DNA of 64,000 nucleotides, from NCBI RefSeq assembly GCF_004664715.2, contig NC_051075.1:88450709-88514708 (forward strand), in the 5' to 3' direction. The notes beneath the pieces were generated by a model, which was not told the DNA's origin, did no database searches, and saw only the letters and a list, made by a program, of their open reading frames with translations. Both the position numbers and the translations under genes were made by a program. Each line of letters opens with the position of its first letter. Within the stretch, counting starts at the first letter, position 1. Shown here piece after piece: positions 11,293 to 21,914 of this stretch. The DNA comes from Peromyscus leucopus. Its lineage: Eukaryota; Chordata; Mammalia; Rodentia; Cricetidae.

Positions 11293-11461
11293 GCTCCAAT
11301 ACAAGTAAAGGAAGAAATAATGAATATGAGCTATTAGTGGCTCATTGAAGAAAGGAGACTGTGGAAATGTCCTATTTTCTAACTCACTGGAGAAAGAACT
11401 GGGCCCAATCGACCTGGCTCAAGTCTTGAGCAGAATTCTTCTTTCTTACAGAGAGGCCTCC

Positions 11462-11955
11462 TGTGGTGGCATTGTGTTCCCCAAAATATTGTGCATGCTA
11501 ATAAACTTATCTGGGGTCAGAGAACAGGACAGTCACAATAATAAACATAGAGGATAGGCAGTGGTAGCACACGCCTTTAAATCCTAGCATTCCAGAGGCA
11601 GAAATCCCTCTGGATCTCTGTGAGTTCAAGGCCACATTGGAAACAGCCAGGCATGGTGACTCACGCCTTTAATCCCAGGGAGTGATGGAAAAAAGCAGAA
11701 AGATATATAAGGCGTGAGGACCAGAAACTAGAAGCTTTTAGCTGGTTAAACTTCAGGCTTTCGAGCAGCATTTCAGCTGAGATTCATTTGGATGAGGGCA
11801 TAGAACCTTCCAGTCTGAGGAAACAGGATCAGCTGAGGAATTGGCGAGGTGAGGTGACTATGGCTTGTTCTGCTTCTCTGATCTTCCAGCATTCACCCCA
11901 ATACCTGGCTTCAGGTTTGTTTTTATTAATAAGAACTTTTAAGATTCCTGCTACA
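11462..11955 (+). mobile_element. Solo LTR carrying B1-derived sequence
   Basis: The element starts TGTGGTGGCATTGTGTTCCC and ends GATTCCTGCTACA. Its flanks GCCTCC (11456-11461) and ACCTCC (11956-11961) form a 6-bp TSD with one change. Inside are B1-like phrases (CACACGCCTTTAAATCCTAG, ACGCCTTTAATCCCAGGG), a TATATAAGG box and a conserved 3' half. The same family recurs at 21915-22458. I read it as a class II solo LTR; the family name is unknown to me. Confidence 0.8.
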
Positions 11956-12344
11956 ACCTCCAGGGCCTCCAGGCAAATGTCTAGGTCAGATATACTCAAG
12001 AGAAACAGTAAACAAGTCAGAATACACAAACATAGCCATCTTTCTGACATTTTGACTGATGCAATTAGGTTTCCAAAAAACAAATCCATAATGTTTTAAG
12101 TTGGCTTATAATTTTACACTAAGTCACATTTGTAGCTGGTTTGCATGTGGCCCTGGGCTACAGTTGACAGCCTATCAACAGATCACCCAGAACCTGGCCA
12201 CTTCTCACGTCACCCGTCCTTCTTCACTGCTTTGATCCAAGTTACCGGTCTAGTACATCTGTATCACTGCAGAAGCCTTCATCCTATCCGGTCTCTCCTC
12301 GGTCCTGGTCCATAGAGTCTGTTATCAAAGCAGCAGCCAGAATG

Positions 12345-12895
12345 ACCCTTTACAGTCAGGCCTGCTGGCACATACCACCACTCCAGAGGCTGAGGCAGGA
12401 TGACAGATGCAAGGTCAGACTGGGATCACAGGGAAACCTTGTCTCCAAACAAAACCCACCTGTGTTGGCTAGTTTTACGTCAACTTGACACAAGCTAGAG
12501 TCACTGAGAAAAGGGACTCCAGGTTGAGAAAATGTCTCCTCTAAGATTGGCCTATAGGAGCCAGACGGTGGTGGCGCATGCCTTTAATCCAAGCACTCAG
12601 GAGGCAGAGGCAGGGGGATCTCTGAGTTTGAGGCCAGCCTGGTCTACAGAGTGAGTTCCAGGACAGCCAGGGCTACACAGAAAAACTCTGTCTCAAAAAA
12701 AAAAAAAAAAAAAAAAAAAAAAAGCCGGGCGGTGGTGGTGCACGTCTTTAATCCCAGTACTCGGGAGGCAGAGCCAGACCTGTGAGTGATCTCTGTGAGT
12801 TCAAGGCCAGCCTGGACTACAGTGGGAGTTCCAGAAAAGGCGCAAAGCTACACAGAGAAACACTGTCTCGGAAAAAAAAAAAAAAAAAAAAAAAC
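12345..12895 (+). repeat. URR1 fragment and three B1-type SINEs
   Basis: A diverged B1 (12345-12465) is followed by the start of a URR1-like element (12466-12550, TGTGTTGGCTAGTTTTACGT). Two B1 copies follow in tandem (12558-12723 and 12724-12893), each with a poly(A) tail. The URR1 copy stops where the first of these B1s begins. Confidence 0.8.
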
Positions 12896-13094
12896 ATTAA
12901 ATTAAATTAAATTAAAAATAAGAAAAATAAATAAAAAAACCAGGGCTGAGTTTGCCTTTAAGAGAACATCTAGCAATGTATGAATGAGAGCAGGAAGGTC
13001 AGTATCTGTTGGTTAGACACAGAGGTGCTGCTAAATATCCAACACTGTACAGGACCGCCTCCTGAAACATGGAGTCTCACCATCTGTATCAACA

Positions 13095-13410
13095 GAGTTT
13101 AGCATACTGATGCACACCTGTACTCTAGCAGGTCAAAGATGAGGAGTTCAAGGTCATCCTCACCTACATAGGGAGTTTGAGGACAACTTGGGCTACATGA
13201 GACCCTGGCTTGAAAAAAATAAATAAATGAGAATAAAAAACATATTAACAGCCGGGCGTTGGTGGCGCACGCCTTTAATCCCAGCACTCGGGAGGCAGAG
13301 CCAGGCGGATCTCTGTGAGTTCGAGGCCAGCCTGGGCTACCAAGTGAGCTCCAGGAAAGGCGCAAAGCTACACAGAGAAACCCTGTCTCGAAAAACCAAA
13401 AAAAAAAAAA
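13095..13410 (+). repeat. Two B1 SINEs, the second with TSD
   Basis: A diverged B1 occupies 13095-13225. A young B1 at 13251-13410 starts GCCGGGCGTTGGTGGCGCAC and is flanked by AACATATTAACA on both sides (13239-13250 and 13411-13422). Confidence 0.85.
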
Positions 13411-13523
13411 AACATATTAACAATGGCGCTGAGGTTGAGAAGTCACCGTCTAGACTTCTTGTAACCATAGATGGAGTGCCTAACTCATTATACCTGACTC
13501 TACCACATTAGAACCAGAAGTTG

Positions 13524-13750
13524 GGGGCTGGAGAGAGACTGCAGCAGTTAAAAGCACTGGCTGCTCTACCCTGGACCAGGTTTTTTATTCTCAGCACCCA
13601 CATGGTGGCTCACAACAAGCTGTGACTCCAGTCCCAGGGGGATCCAAGGCCCTCTTCTGGCTGCCACAGGCACCAGGCATGCATGTAGTACACAGACATA
13701 TACGCAGGCAAAACACCCCTGCACGTAAAATAAATAGCATTTTAAAAAAT
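13524..13750 (+). repeat. B2 SINE
   Basis: GGGGGCTGGAGAGAGACTGC through GCAGGCAAAACACCCCTGCA is a B2 with a short A-rich tail. An AT-rich stretch follows. Confidence 0.8.
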
Positions 13751-13880
13751 ATAAAATCAGAAACCTTTATAAAAGTAAGGAAGATCTGCGTTAGACTTGA
13801 ATGAGAAAGGGTAATAAGGTTAAAAGTAACAGGGCCTACATTAGACAAATTGTAGATTAGAAGGCATTTGACCAAAAAAG

Positions 13881-13976
13881 GGGGGGTTGGGGATTTGGCT
13901 CAGTGGTAGAGCGCTTGCCTAGAAAGCACAAGGCCCTGGGTTCGGTCCTCAGCTCCGAATTTTTTTTTTTAAAAAA
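13881..13976 (+). repeat. ID SINE with TSD
   Basis: GTTGGGGATTTGGCTCAGTG followed by AGAGCGCTTGCCTAG is the ID (BC1/tRNA-Ala-derived) sequence with A-box and B-box like parts. AGAAGGCATTTGA flanks it on both sides (13859-13871 and 13977-13989). Confidence 0.9.
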
Positions 13977-14299
13977 AGAAGGCATTTGAACAAAAGTGGA
14001 GAACTAGGCAAGTGTCTAGCAGATGCAAGCAATTCTAGAAGAACATGGGTCTCAGAAGAACTGTCGATGGGAAGAGACCACAGGAAATACGACTCTTGGA
14101 TATCGCAGACTCGGAAGTATACACATACTAACCTAGTAGCCAAGACGCACAGAAACCAGACAAAATGACCTTCCTTCTTCAGAGAGGAGGATGCTGAGAG
14201 CTCTTGCTAAGATCAGAAGTAATATCTAGAGCAAAGAAAATACTTTTCCCTGTGTTACTACAAGCCAGTCTAGATGATAACTATACTTGGAAATACCCT

Positions 14300-14670
14300 A
14301 CCCTCTTATCTCTCTTCTCATCTGTAAGAAGATGAACCACACCTGTCTCCCCTAGGCTTCTTATGAAAGTCAAATTAAATAAGATCAATATGAGACAAAC
14401 AGAGGCTGGCTGGAGAGCACAGGCTGCTCTTCCAGATAACCAGGGTTCAATTCCCAGCACACACACAAGATGGCTTACAACCCTCTGTAACTCCATTTCC
14501 AGGACGCCCTCTTCTGGCCTCCATGGGCACCATGCACACAGGTGGTGCATATACATGCATGCAGGCAAAACACTCACACTCACAAAAATAAGAAAATCAT
14601 TTTCCTACAAATGAAAACAGGCAAATGTGATGCCTGGCACACAGCGGGTACTCAGCAAAAAGCAGCCACT
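14300..14670 (+). repeat. MIR element split by a B2 insertion
   Basis: The MIR-type phrase TCATCTGTAAGAAGATGAAC with following text lies at 14300-14395. Its tail GTGATGCCTGGCACACAGCG lies at 14628-14647. A B2 (about 14404-14600) lies between the two halves. The MIR assignment is from recalled consensus wording. Confidence 0.65.
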
Positions 14671-15449
14671 GAGATTTCTCAGTTCTGCTTTTCGTTGGCT
14701 CTGACCCAAAACAGACCCCAAGGATGTGCATGAAGGCAGCTGTACACATGTATGTTAACATTAGAACTGCCACAAAGGGTCTCCAAATGGGGTGCTAATG
14801 CTCTCGGTGCCCTTAAATGATAGAAAGACTTGCTGGTAAACAAACACCTGGTTAAATATGCAAAATAGGTTACTCTGAAGATGCAGACGGGATCATCTTT
14901 CTTCCGAAGCTTGCTGCCCACGAAGCTTCGGGAAAGAGCCCTGAAAACGGATACGGAGCTCCAATGTGAAAGGGCTATCACACAGTTCACAGTTAATTAT
15001 AAGTAATTTTAATGAAAGAACTTCTTCCCTCAGGTTTCCATGATCTTCTCTGAGGTGTAATGCAATATACCCAAGATGCAAACCCTTATAAATTTGTAAA
15101 AACACAGCCCTCTAGCTCACCTAGACCACAGTTCCTGGCTGCTGTTTGGCGACAGGTGTCACGTTCAGGGTTGCCAGTGAGCCCAGGGGTGTAATTTCAC
15201 TTCTAAATAAAGAAGCAGAATCGATAGAACCAGAACCATCCCTGGGAAGAACTGGACATCCTGACTCATCACAGCTTGTTTACACAGCGCAGCATTCGCA
15301 TCGGTTTGGCTTTGAGTAAATATGTAGTGAGCCCCGGGTAGCAGAATGGGTAAAGGTGCAGAATGGGTTATGCCCAAAACGCGGGCCTCCTTTAGTGTTT
15401 TCTCACACGACAGACACGATCTGAGACTGGCACAAGACCGTCCCTCTTC

Positions 15450-16225
15450 GCAGCAGCAGCAGCCGCAGCAGCAGCTTAGACTCCCATTGCAGTTGCAGCA
15501 GCGCGCGCCGGGATGCGGCGCGGGGACGCACGGCCTGCTCTCCCCACCCCTCCCTCCGCTCCCCGTCCCCCAACCCCGCCCGGAGGCCGCAGACCCGGGC
15601 CGCGGAGGCGCGCTCGGCTCACCGTGACTCCGTACTTGAGCGCGATGCCCTGCAGCGTGTCTCCGGCGCGGACCCGGTGCTCCACATGGCGCTCGATGAC
15701 GCCGGCGCTCAGCGGCGCCCGCACGCTGGCCGTGCTGCCGTACGAGCGGGTCTTGGTGCGGGCCAGGCTCAGCGACAGCTCGGCCTCCTCCGGCTCCGAG
15801 CCGGAGCGAGAGCGCGGCGGCGGGGAGGGCGCCGAGGCCCGGTGCGCACGGGGGCCGCCTTCCCGCGGGGCCGGCGCAGGCGAGAGATCCGCCATGGGTC
15901 CTGCCAAGGCCGCCGGGGCGCCGAGCTCGCCAAGGGGGCGGCGCCTCCTCCTCCGCCTCTTCCTCCTCACTGGGGCCGCTGCTGCCGCTGCCGCCGCTGC
16001 TGCTGCTGGCCGTGCCGCGGGGGCGGCAGGCGCGAGGCCGAGGCGGGGAGCTGCGGGTCCCGCATGGCGTGCGCCGCCCTCTGAGGCCCGCTTTTCCCGG
16101 CACCCGCGCTCCCCGTGCGCCGGGGAGGGGAAAAAGGGAGCCGAGGTCCCGCCGCAGGGTGCGGGTCCTGCGGGAGGAGGCCTTGCGGAAGCGGGAGAGG
16201 GAGCACGCTGAGGCCTGTGGGCCTC
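15450..16225 (-). promoter_or_regulatory. LYSMD2: CpG island and promoter of LYSMD2
   Basis: CpG dinucleotides and GC-rich text are dense from about 15500 to 16220, while flanking DNA is CpG-poor. LYSMD2 exon 1 lies inside. GCC/GCT triplet runs occur at 15970-16015, upstream of the start codon, and CAG triplets at 15452-15475, just inside intron 1. No TATA box was identified. The exact start site cannot be read from sequence alone. Confidence 0.8.
15623..15895 (-). CDS. LYSMD2: LYSMD2 exon 1 (coding part)
   Basis: It encodes residues 1-91. A disordered Pro/Ser/Arg-rich N-terminus (MADLSPAPAPREGGPRAHRA) leads to an acidic patch, the conserved SLSLARTKTRSYGSTASVRA segment, and the first half of the LysM domain (HRVRAGDTLQGIALKYGVT). 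It ends GTCACG with donor GTGAGC at 15622, phase 0. The ATG at 15893-15895 was chosen because it matches the known mammalian start. It has G at +4 but C at -3, so its context is only fair. The same frame stays open upstream to a Met codon at 16250-16252, including alanine and arginine runs. I treat that as 5' UTR. Confidence 0.93.
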
Positions 16226-16450
16226 AGGTGGACCCCAGAAGCAACCGTGCACAGAAAAGAGCCCGATTACAGCCTTTGCTGGCCACAGTAGACACCCCCA
16301 CTACCGATGGTGCAGCTGGGCCAGCTTGCCCAGTGGTACCTGCTTGGTGACATCAAAGTCTTGGTGGGAGGAAACCTTAGGATCTCTGAACAGAACTTCC
16401 AAGGGTCCCTCTCCACCCTGGGGGTACGGTTCTTCTGACACCCTCCTCCC

Positions 16451-16451
<1 letters not shown>

Positions 16452-16501
<50 letters not shown>
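16452..16501. repeat. (CA)n microsatellite
   Basis: About 25 uninterrupted CA units. An ID/B4-like minus-strand fragment (TGGGGATTGACCAAAGTC) follows at 16510-16580. Confidence 0.95.
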
Positions 16502-16505
<4 letters not shown>

Positions 16506-17055
16506 TTGGTACTGGGGATTGACCAAAGTCTTGCGCATGCTAAGCAAGAAAGCGCTCTGTCACTGACCTATAATGCCCACGTACACCAATCCTTTCTGTT
16601 TAGTTTTTAGGCCTGCTGGGTAGCCGCTATCTAACCCTTCCGTTGTTTGGGATTCCTTCTTCTTTGCCAAGCAGTGCCAGTTTAAGGCCTAGACTGTCTT
16701 GAGAACCTACCGCTATGGTTCATTCTCCTGGCACACTGTTTGTAATTTGCTGCCTGTGTCTCTGTTACCGGTTCCTCTTTGACACCCTGAAATCATAACT
16801 CCCCTGATGTTATCATTAAACCACCAAAGTCTCTTGTCTATCGTCTCCATCTCAGCACCCTCTCCTCAATGCTGGCTCAGAGAGAGGGCTTGTGCAGAGC
16901 GGAATTAACCGGAACCTTCTGCCCTGAGTTTTGAGAGACACACCCTCGCCACACCCACACCCAGTGCCCCAGGTAGAAGAGGAGAATGAGGTGTCATTGG
17001 TTGTCTAAAGTTTTGGTTTATTGCTGTGCTGACAGACACACAGGAAACACAAGAA

Positions 17056-17198
17056 GAGGAGCAGTGGTCACCACATCGCCACTCAGGGGAGCAGTGGTCC
17101 CCACATCACTCAGAGGAGCAGTGGTCCCCACATCACTCAGAGGAGCAGTGGTCCCCACATCACCACTCAGAGGAGCAGTGGTCCTCACATCACCACTT
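17056..17198. repeat. Minisatellite, about 27-30 bp unit, five copies
   Basis: The core GAGGAGCAGTGGTCCCCACA repeats five times. Copies differ mainly by one extra CAC triplet (ATCACTCA versus ATCACCACTCA) and single changes. The phrases are open in several frames, which explains the repetitive chance peptides here. Confidence 0.9.
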
Positions 17199-17429
17199 GA
17201 GCTTCTTCTGTTGCTCCCTGAGAATAACAGCATCAGTACAAACCCACATGAGCACCCAAGTTAGTTGTTTTTGCTTTTAGCCTCTACCCCATCTACAGTT
17301 CATCCTGGGCAGAGCCACTTAAACTCTTTCCTGATTCCCACCTTCATGTTTGCATATGTCGTTCCCTCCATTGGCAACAGTATTCTCCCAATATCCTGTC
17401 TCTACTGTTCATTTGTTGTTCTTTTTTTT

Positions 17430-17437
17430 TTTTAGAC

Positions 17438-17487
<50 letters not shown>

Positions 17488-17498
17488 TGTGTGTGTGT

Positions 17499-17532
<34 letters not shown>

Positions 17533-17695
17533 CCATGTGCATTCAGGTGCTCATGGAGGCCAGAAAAGGATGCCACCCCCTGGAGCTGGGATTACAGGTG
17601 GTTGTGAGCTACCCAATGTGGGTGCTGAGAACTAAACTCATGTCTTCTGGATGATCAACATTCTCTCTGAACTGCTGAGCCAGCTCTCCAGCCAG
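17430..17695 (-). repeat. (GT)n tract inside a minus-strand B2-type SINE
   Basis: GT dinucleotides broken by two GG interruptions span about 17438-17530. They lead into reversed B2/B3 text ending GAGCCAGCTCTCCAGCCAG. Confidence 0.75.
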
Positions 17696-17699
17696 ATTA

Positions 17700-18140
17700 G
17701 TTTGTTTTTGAGAAAAGGTCTCCCATAGCCCAGACTAGATCTCCTGATTCTCCTGCCTCCACTTCCTATGGACTGGAATTGCAGGCACGTACCATCCCAA
17801 AGGGTTTATGCAGTGCTGTGGATTGAACCTGTGGATTGGTAGGCAAGCAGTCTACCAAGTGAGCTACATCTCCAGCCCCAGCATTTGGGGGATTTTTCGG
17901 GGACAACATCTCCCTGTATTTTCAAGGCTGGCCCATGTAGGCCAGAGTGGCCTTAAACTCAAAATCCTCCTGCCTCAGCCTCCAAAGTACTGGGATCACA
18001 GGTGTGTCTCACCACATCTCGGTTGTTTGTGTGTGTTACCTGGGTCTCGTTATGTTGCCAAAGCCAGTCTAAAGCTCTTGAACTCAAGTAATCCTCCAGT
18101 TTTAGGCACAACAAATGCTGGGACCCACTGTGCCCAGATT
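17700..18140 (-). repeat. Minus-strand B1 and ID-like SINE cluster
   Basis: Three reversed B1-like pieces (about 17700-17800, 17885-18020 and 18030-18140) surround an ID-like fragment (GGCAAGCAGTCTACCAAGTG). All are diverged. Confidence 0.6.
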
Positions 18141-18703
18141 TCTTAAATCTTTAAGGTCCCTTTTCAAACAGTGTATTCTCAGAACTCTGAGGACGTATAT
18201 ATGCTAGAATCAAGTGATATATTCTCCATGGGATTTTTTTTTCTGATTCTCTCCCAGTTGTCTCTAGCCCTAGCCTGCCCAGTTGTTATTGTTTCCCCTC
18301 TGAACCTCCAGGGTAGTTTGTACATCTTGTTCAGCTTTAAACTCCCAGTGTTTTGTTTGAAACATTTGTGTATTTACCTTATCTCCTCCACCAGATGCAT
18401 GCTCCTGGGAGGCATAATTGGTTCTTCCCTCAACCAACCCCCTCCGCCCCCCCTTTTTTTTTAGCTCAAACAGCGCCTACCTCAGTAAAATAAAAAATAC
18501 AGAGTATTACATGTAGCTGAAGTACAGTAGAAAATACTAAGGTCTGAATTGGTTTAGCATATACTCCCTGCTGTGATAAATCTCTGCTATAAGAGCAAGA
18601 TGGCCCACTGAGTGTAGGCTGAGGCCTCTGAAGTTGTAAACTAAAACTAACTTCCCATGTTTTAGGCTGATTACCTCAGAATTTTGTTATGGTGACAGGA
18701 AGA

Positions 18704-19142
18704 TGTTGGGGTCTAGTGTTGGGGTTCAGCCCTGACCTATCGAAGGGTCTCTTGAAGAAGGGAGTGAAGAATTGAAATGTTAGATAGGAAATATAGACAT
18801 AGACGGAGAAAAAAGATAGAGACGCAGGATAGCTTCGGGAGGGCTCTGGGTCAATACTCAACAGCCTCAAGTTTATTTCTAATGGGCTTTTTATACGATA
18901 GCAAGGGAGAGGCAAAAGACCTCCCTCTTTCAAGATCAACGCACAATGTACAACCATGTGTAGACCCTTCAAAACACCTGGTAACCATGCCCCACAGAAA
19001 AACAACCTGTGATAAGACCTTGAAGTAGAACACACCTGGTAACCATGCCTTTGCATCCTCTTATGTGGTTGGAGAGCAAGATAAACTCTGACTCTGTGAC
19101 CTTGAGTCAAACCACAAGTTGGAATCTTTGTGGGCTCCCACA
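18704..19142 (-). mobile_element. Solo LTR, IAP-like class II, with exact 6-bp TSD
   Basis: On the minus strand it starts TGTGGGAGCCCACAAAGATT and ends CTAGACCCCAACA. GGAAGA flanks both ends (18698-18703 and 19143-19148). The minus strand carries a TATAAAAAG box and an AATAAA in the expected order near 18870-18895. The remainder looks like a U5 region. No internal retroviral sequence remains, so it is a recombined solo LTR. Confidence 0.85.
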
Positions 19143-19249
19143 GGAAGATGACTAACAGATCAGGCAATTCTGAAACAATTACAAGCAACACCGATAACAG
19201 CTACAGTAGAACTGTTCAAACTAGTAAGAGTTCATCAAGATTTGAGTCA

Positions 19250-19415
19250 ATGGGCTAGGCACTATGGTGCACTCCTTAACAAGCACTTAGAAGGCAGAAG
19301 CAAGAACATTGCTTCGAGTTTGAAGGTAGACTGGTCTATAAAGCAAGTTCCAGATCTATATCAAATATATAGTGAGAGAGACTCTGTTTCAATAAAACAA
19401 ACAATAAATTTTTTT
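19250..19415 (+). repeat. Old B1-like SINE
   Basis: GGCACTATGGTGCACTCC and GGTAGACTGGTCTATAAAGC are decayed B1 phrases, followed by an A-rich tail. Further right, a CA tract with one interruption lies at 19694-19727. Confidence 0.45.
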
Positions 19416-19693
19416 TCAAAAGATATGGCTTAATGGTATTTTCTAAGATTCTTTTGTTAGTGTTTGTCCTAGTTCATCGGGATTGTGCTGACAAAATATC
19501 ATATACTGAGTTTATTCTTCACAATTGAAGGACTTGAGGACTCCAAGATGGGGGAGGGCGTATCCAGTGTCTGGTGAAACTGTGTCCTTGTTCATAGACA
19601 GTACCTTCATGTTGTATTCTTAAATGGTGGTAGATGGTGGAGAGTGACAATGAAAGCCCTTGGGTCTGTTTTATAATGACACTAACCCATTAC

Positions 19694-19726
<33 letters not shown>

Positions 19727-20049
19727 AAACAAGCTATGCTGGAAGACTCAACGTCATAAAAATGGCAAGATTCTATAATTAGCCTCTAAACTCTAGGCGA
19801 TAGCAATTGACATCCCAAGGGGGGCAGGATGCTAGAGGAAGATGACAGGCTAGTTCTAAAGGGATCTGAACTGCCGGAATATAGTTACCTTCAGAGCTGT
19901 AACAGTTGACATGGGGAAACCTCTCCTCTTGGAGCTGTTCCACAGGCACTGGGGATTTCCTCTCAGAGCTGCAAGGCTTGTATAGGGGAAACTTTCCCCT
20001 CTGAGCTGTAGCACTTACACTGCACGAGGCCAGCGTCCTGAGTTCTTTC

Positions 20050-20174
20050 CCCAGAGACCATATAAAGGTGGAAGGAGAGAATCCAGTCCACAAAGTTGTC
20101 CTCTAGCCTCCCCATGTGTGCGATGGCACTGGTGTACTACAGACAAACATACACCGTATGTATACACACACACA

Positions 20175-20207
<33 letters not shown>
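20050..20207 (+). repeat. B4/SINE tail with (CA)n
   Basis: AAGGTGGAAGGAGAGAATCC and AAAGTTGTCCTCTAGCCTCC are standard rodent SINE text that precedes CA-rich tails. Here the CA run is at 20164-20206. Confidence 0.6.
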
Positions 20208-20210
<3 letters not shown>

Positions 20211-21589
20211 TATAATCTTGCAGCTCATTTCCTCTCACTATTTGACCATGTTTTATTGCTTATCTGTTCACTTTCTGAAAGACCTCTCTGTTGCTTCCAA
20301 TTTGGGGCAACTGTGAACTTTTATGTACAGGTTGATGTGTGGTCTTAAATTTGAACTCCTATAGGAGCACGGTTTACTAGACCTAGGCTGAGGCTGTGTT
20401 TGGCTCTCTGAGCGACCGACAGACTGACTTCTGGGGTGTCAGTGATGTTTGCATCCACAGCTGCACTGACAGCTGGGGCAGCCCCGGGGTTAGAATTTTA
20501 GCCCAAACCTTGAGGAAATCCTCTTACTTCTGACCCCACCCTACCCCAACCTCACCATCTATACCCAGTCCCCCCACCCTGCCCCCTTTTTTAAAAATCT
20601 TATTGCCTCAGCTAGCACCGTGATGTTGATTAGGAATACTGGGGGAGACGATCCTTGCCTTGTTTATGCAGCTAGAGGAAAACATAGTTTCTCACCAGTG
20701 TGTTATGTTAGCTGTAGAGATGTTGTTTTTTAATAGGCTCTCTTTATCAAATCAAGGAAGCATCCTTTTATTCCAAGTTTGCTGGGAGCGTTCTAACATG
20801 AATATACATGAAGTTTTGTCAAAAGCTTTACAAACACATGTATAGGTGTGGTCACCTCTTCTCTTCTTTCCTCTGTTGATGTAATCAATCAAACTGTTTC
20901 TGACTATCCAGTCACTTCATCATGCTGTGCAGTTCATTTTCTATATGGTCTCATCCAATTCGCTAAGACTCTGTAGGATTTTTGTGTTTGTATCCGTGGG
21001 AGGCACTGGCTTGCCTGTGATTCTCTTGTACTGTAGTGTTTGGAATTAAGGCAATGTTGGCCTCATGGGATGGAGTCAAGTATTGTGTGAAGATTGTATA
21101 AAACTGATAGAATTTCTCCCTACAGGTGTGGACAAATTCACCCTGAAATCACAATTAATCTAACGAATGTTGGAGTAAAATCAAATAAAAATAGATTAGA
21201 AAAATGTGGACTAATCAACAAAACCAAAAGATAGTTCTTTGATAGATGAGCAAAGCTCATCAACTTTTACATGGGCTAACCAAGGGGGAAAAGAGAGAAC
21301 TCACATTGAAGTGCTTAAAATTGGGACTAAAACAACATCAATACTTACTAAAATAAAAGGAATAACGATAGCACATTGGAAACAACTACACTAACACATA
21401 AGATAACTTAAATGAAGTGGAAAAATTATCAGAAAGACACAAACTAATGGCACTAACCCAAGAAGAGGCATAAAATCCACGCTGGTCATCACCCCAGCAC
21501 TCAGAAGATAGACAGAAGGATGAGGTGTTCAAAGCCAGCCTCAGTGAGTTTCCAGGATAGTCTGGGCTACATGATATCCTGTCTTAAAA

Positions 21590-21595
<6 letters not shown>

Positions 21596-21621
<26 letters not shown>

Positions 21622-21781
21622 CGCTGGGTGGTGGTGGCACACACCTTTAATCCCAGCACTCTGGGAGGCAGAGCCAGGTGGATCTCTGTGAGTTTGAGGC
21701 CAGCCTGGTCTACAGAGCGAGTTCCAGGACAGGCACCAAAACTACACAGAGAAACCCGTCTCTGGGGGAAAAAAAAAAAAA
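21596..21781 (+). repeat. (GA)n tract and B1 SINE
   Basis: A GA run at 21599-21621 follows the poly(A) tail of an older B1. A B1 then runs from GCGCTGGGTGGTGGTGGCAC to a poly(A) tail ending near 21783. Confidence 0.85.
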
Positions 21782-21914
21782 AAGACCAATTTAGTCATTT
21801 TAAAACTCTGAATAGAGAAAAGCCAAAGCAGAATAGTAGAATAGTGCATGCCTACAGTCTGCACCCCTGGAGGAACTGATGTTGGAAGATTACAAGTCAG
21901 CAGCCTTCCTGGAC

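Larger units (their letters stand above)
5507..15622 (-). other. LYSMD2: LYSMD2 intron 1
   Basis: This is a 10-kb intron with donor GTGAGC at 15622 and acceptor TTTTAG at 5507. It is packed with repeats listed separately: URR1-like pieces, B1/B2/B4/ID SINEs, a LINE-1 fragment, one solo LTR and a MIR. Non-repeat stretches of note are 7060-7310, 8060-8390, 8800-9900, 11060-11440, 11960-12340, 13980-14300 and 14670-15450. I found no supported exon in them. Confidence 0.85.

Noticed and set aside
13881..13976. tRNA-like gene
   Set aside because: The sequence is an ID SINE with poly(A) tail and target duplication, not a functional tRNA gene.
15165..16103. Long minus-strand open frame (312 codons) over LYSMD2 exon 1
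   Set aside because: It is out of frame with LYSMD2 and runs through a real splice donor into intron. CpG-rich DNA lacks stops by chance.
15513..16211. Plus-strand open frame (232 codons) in the CpG island
   Set aside because: It is a shadow of LYSMD2 exon 1 on the other strand, with low-complexity Ala/Arg/Gly composition and no known family.
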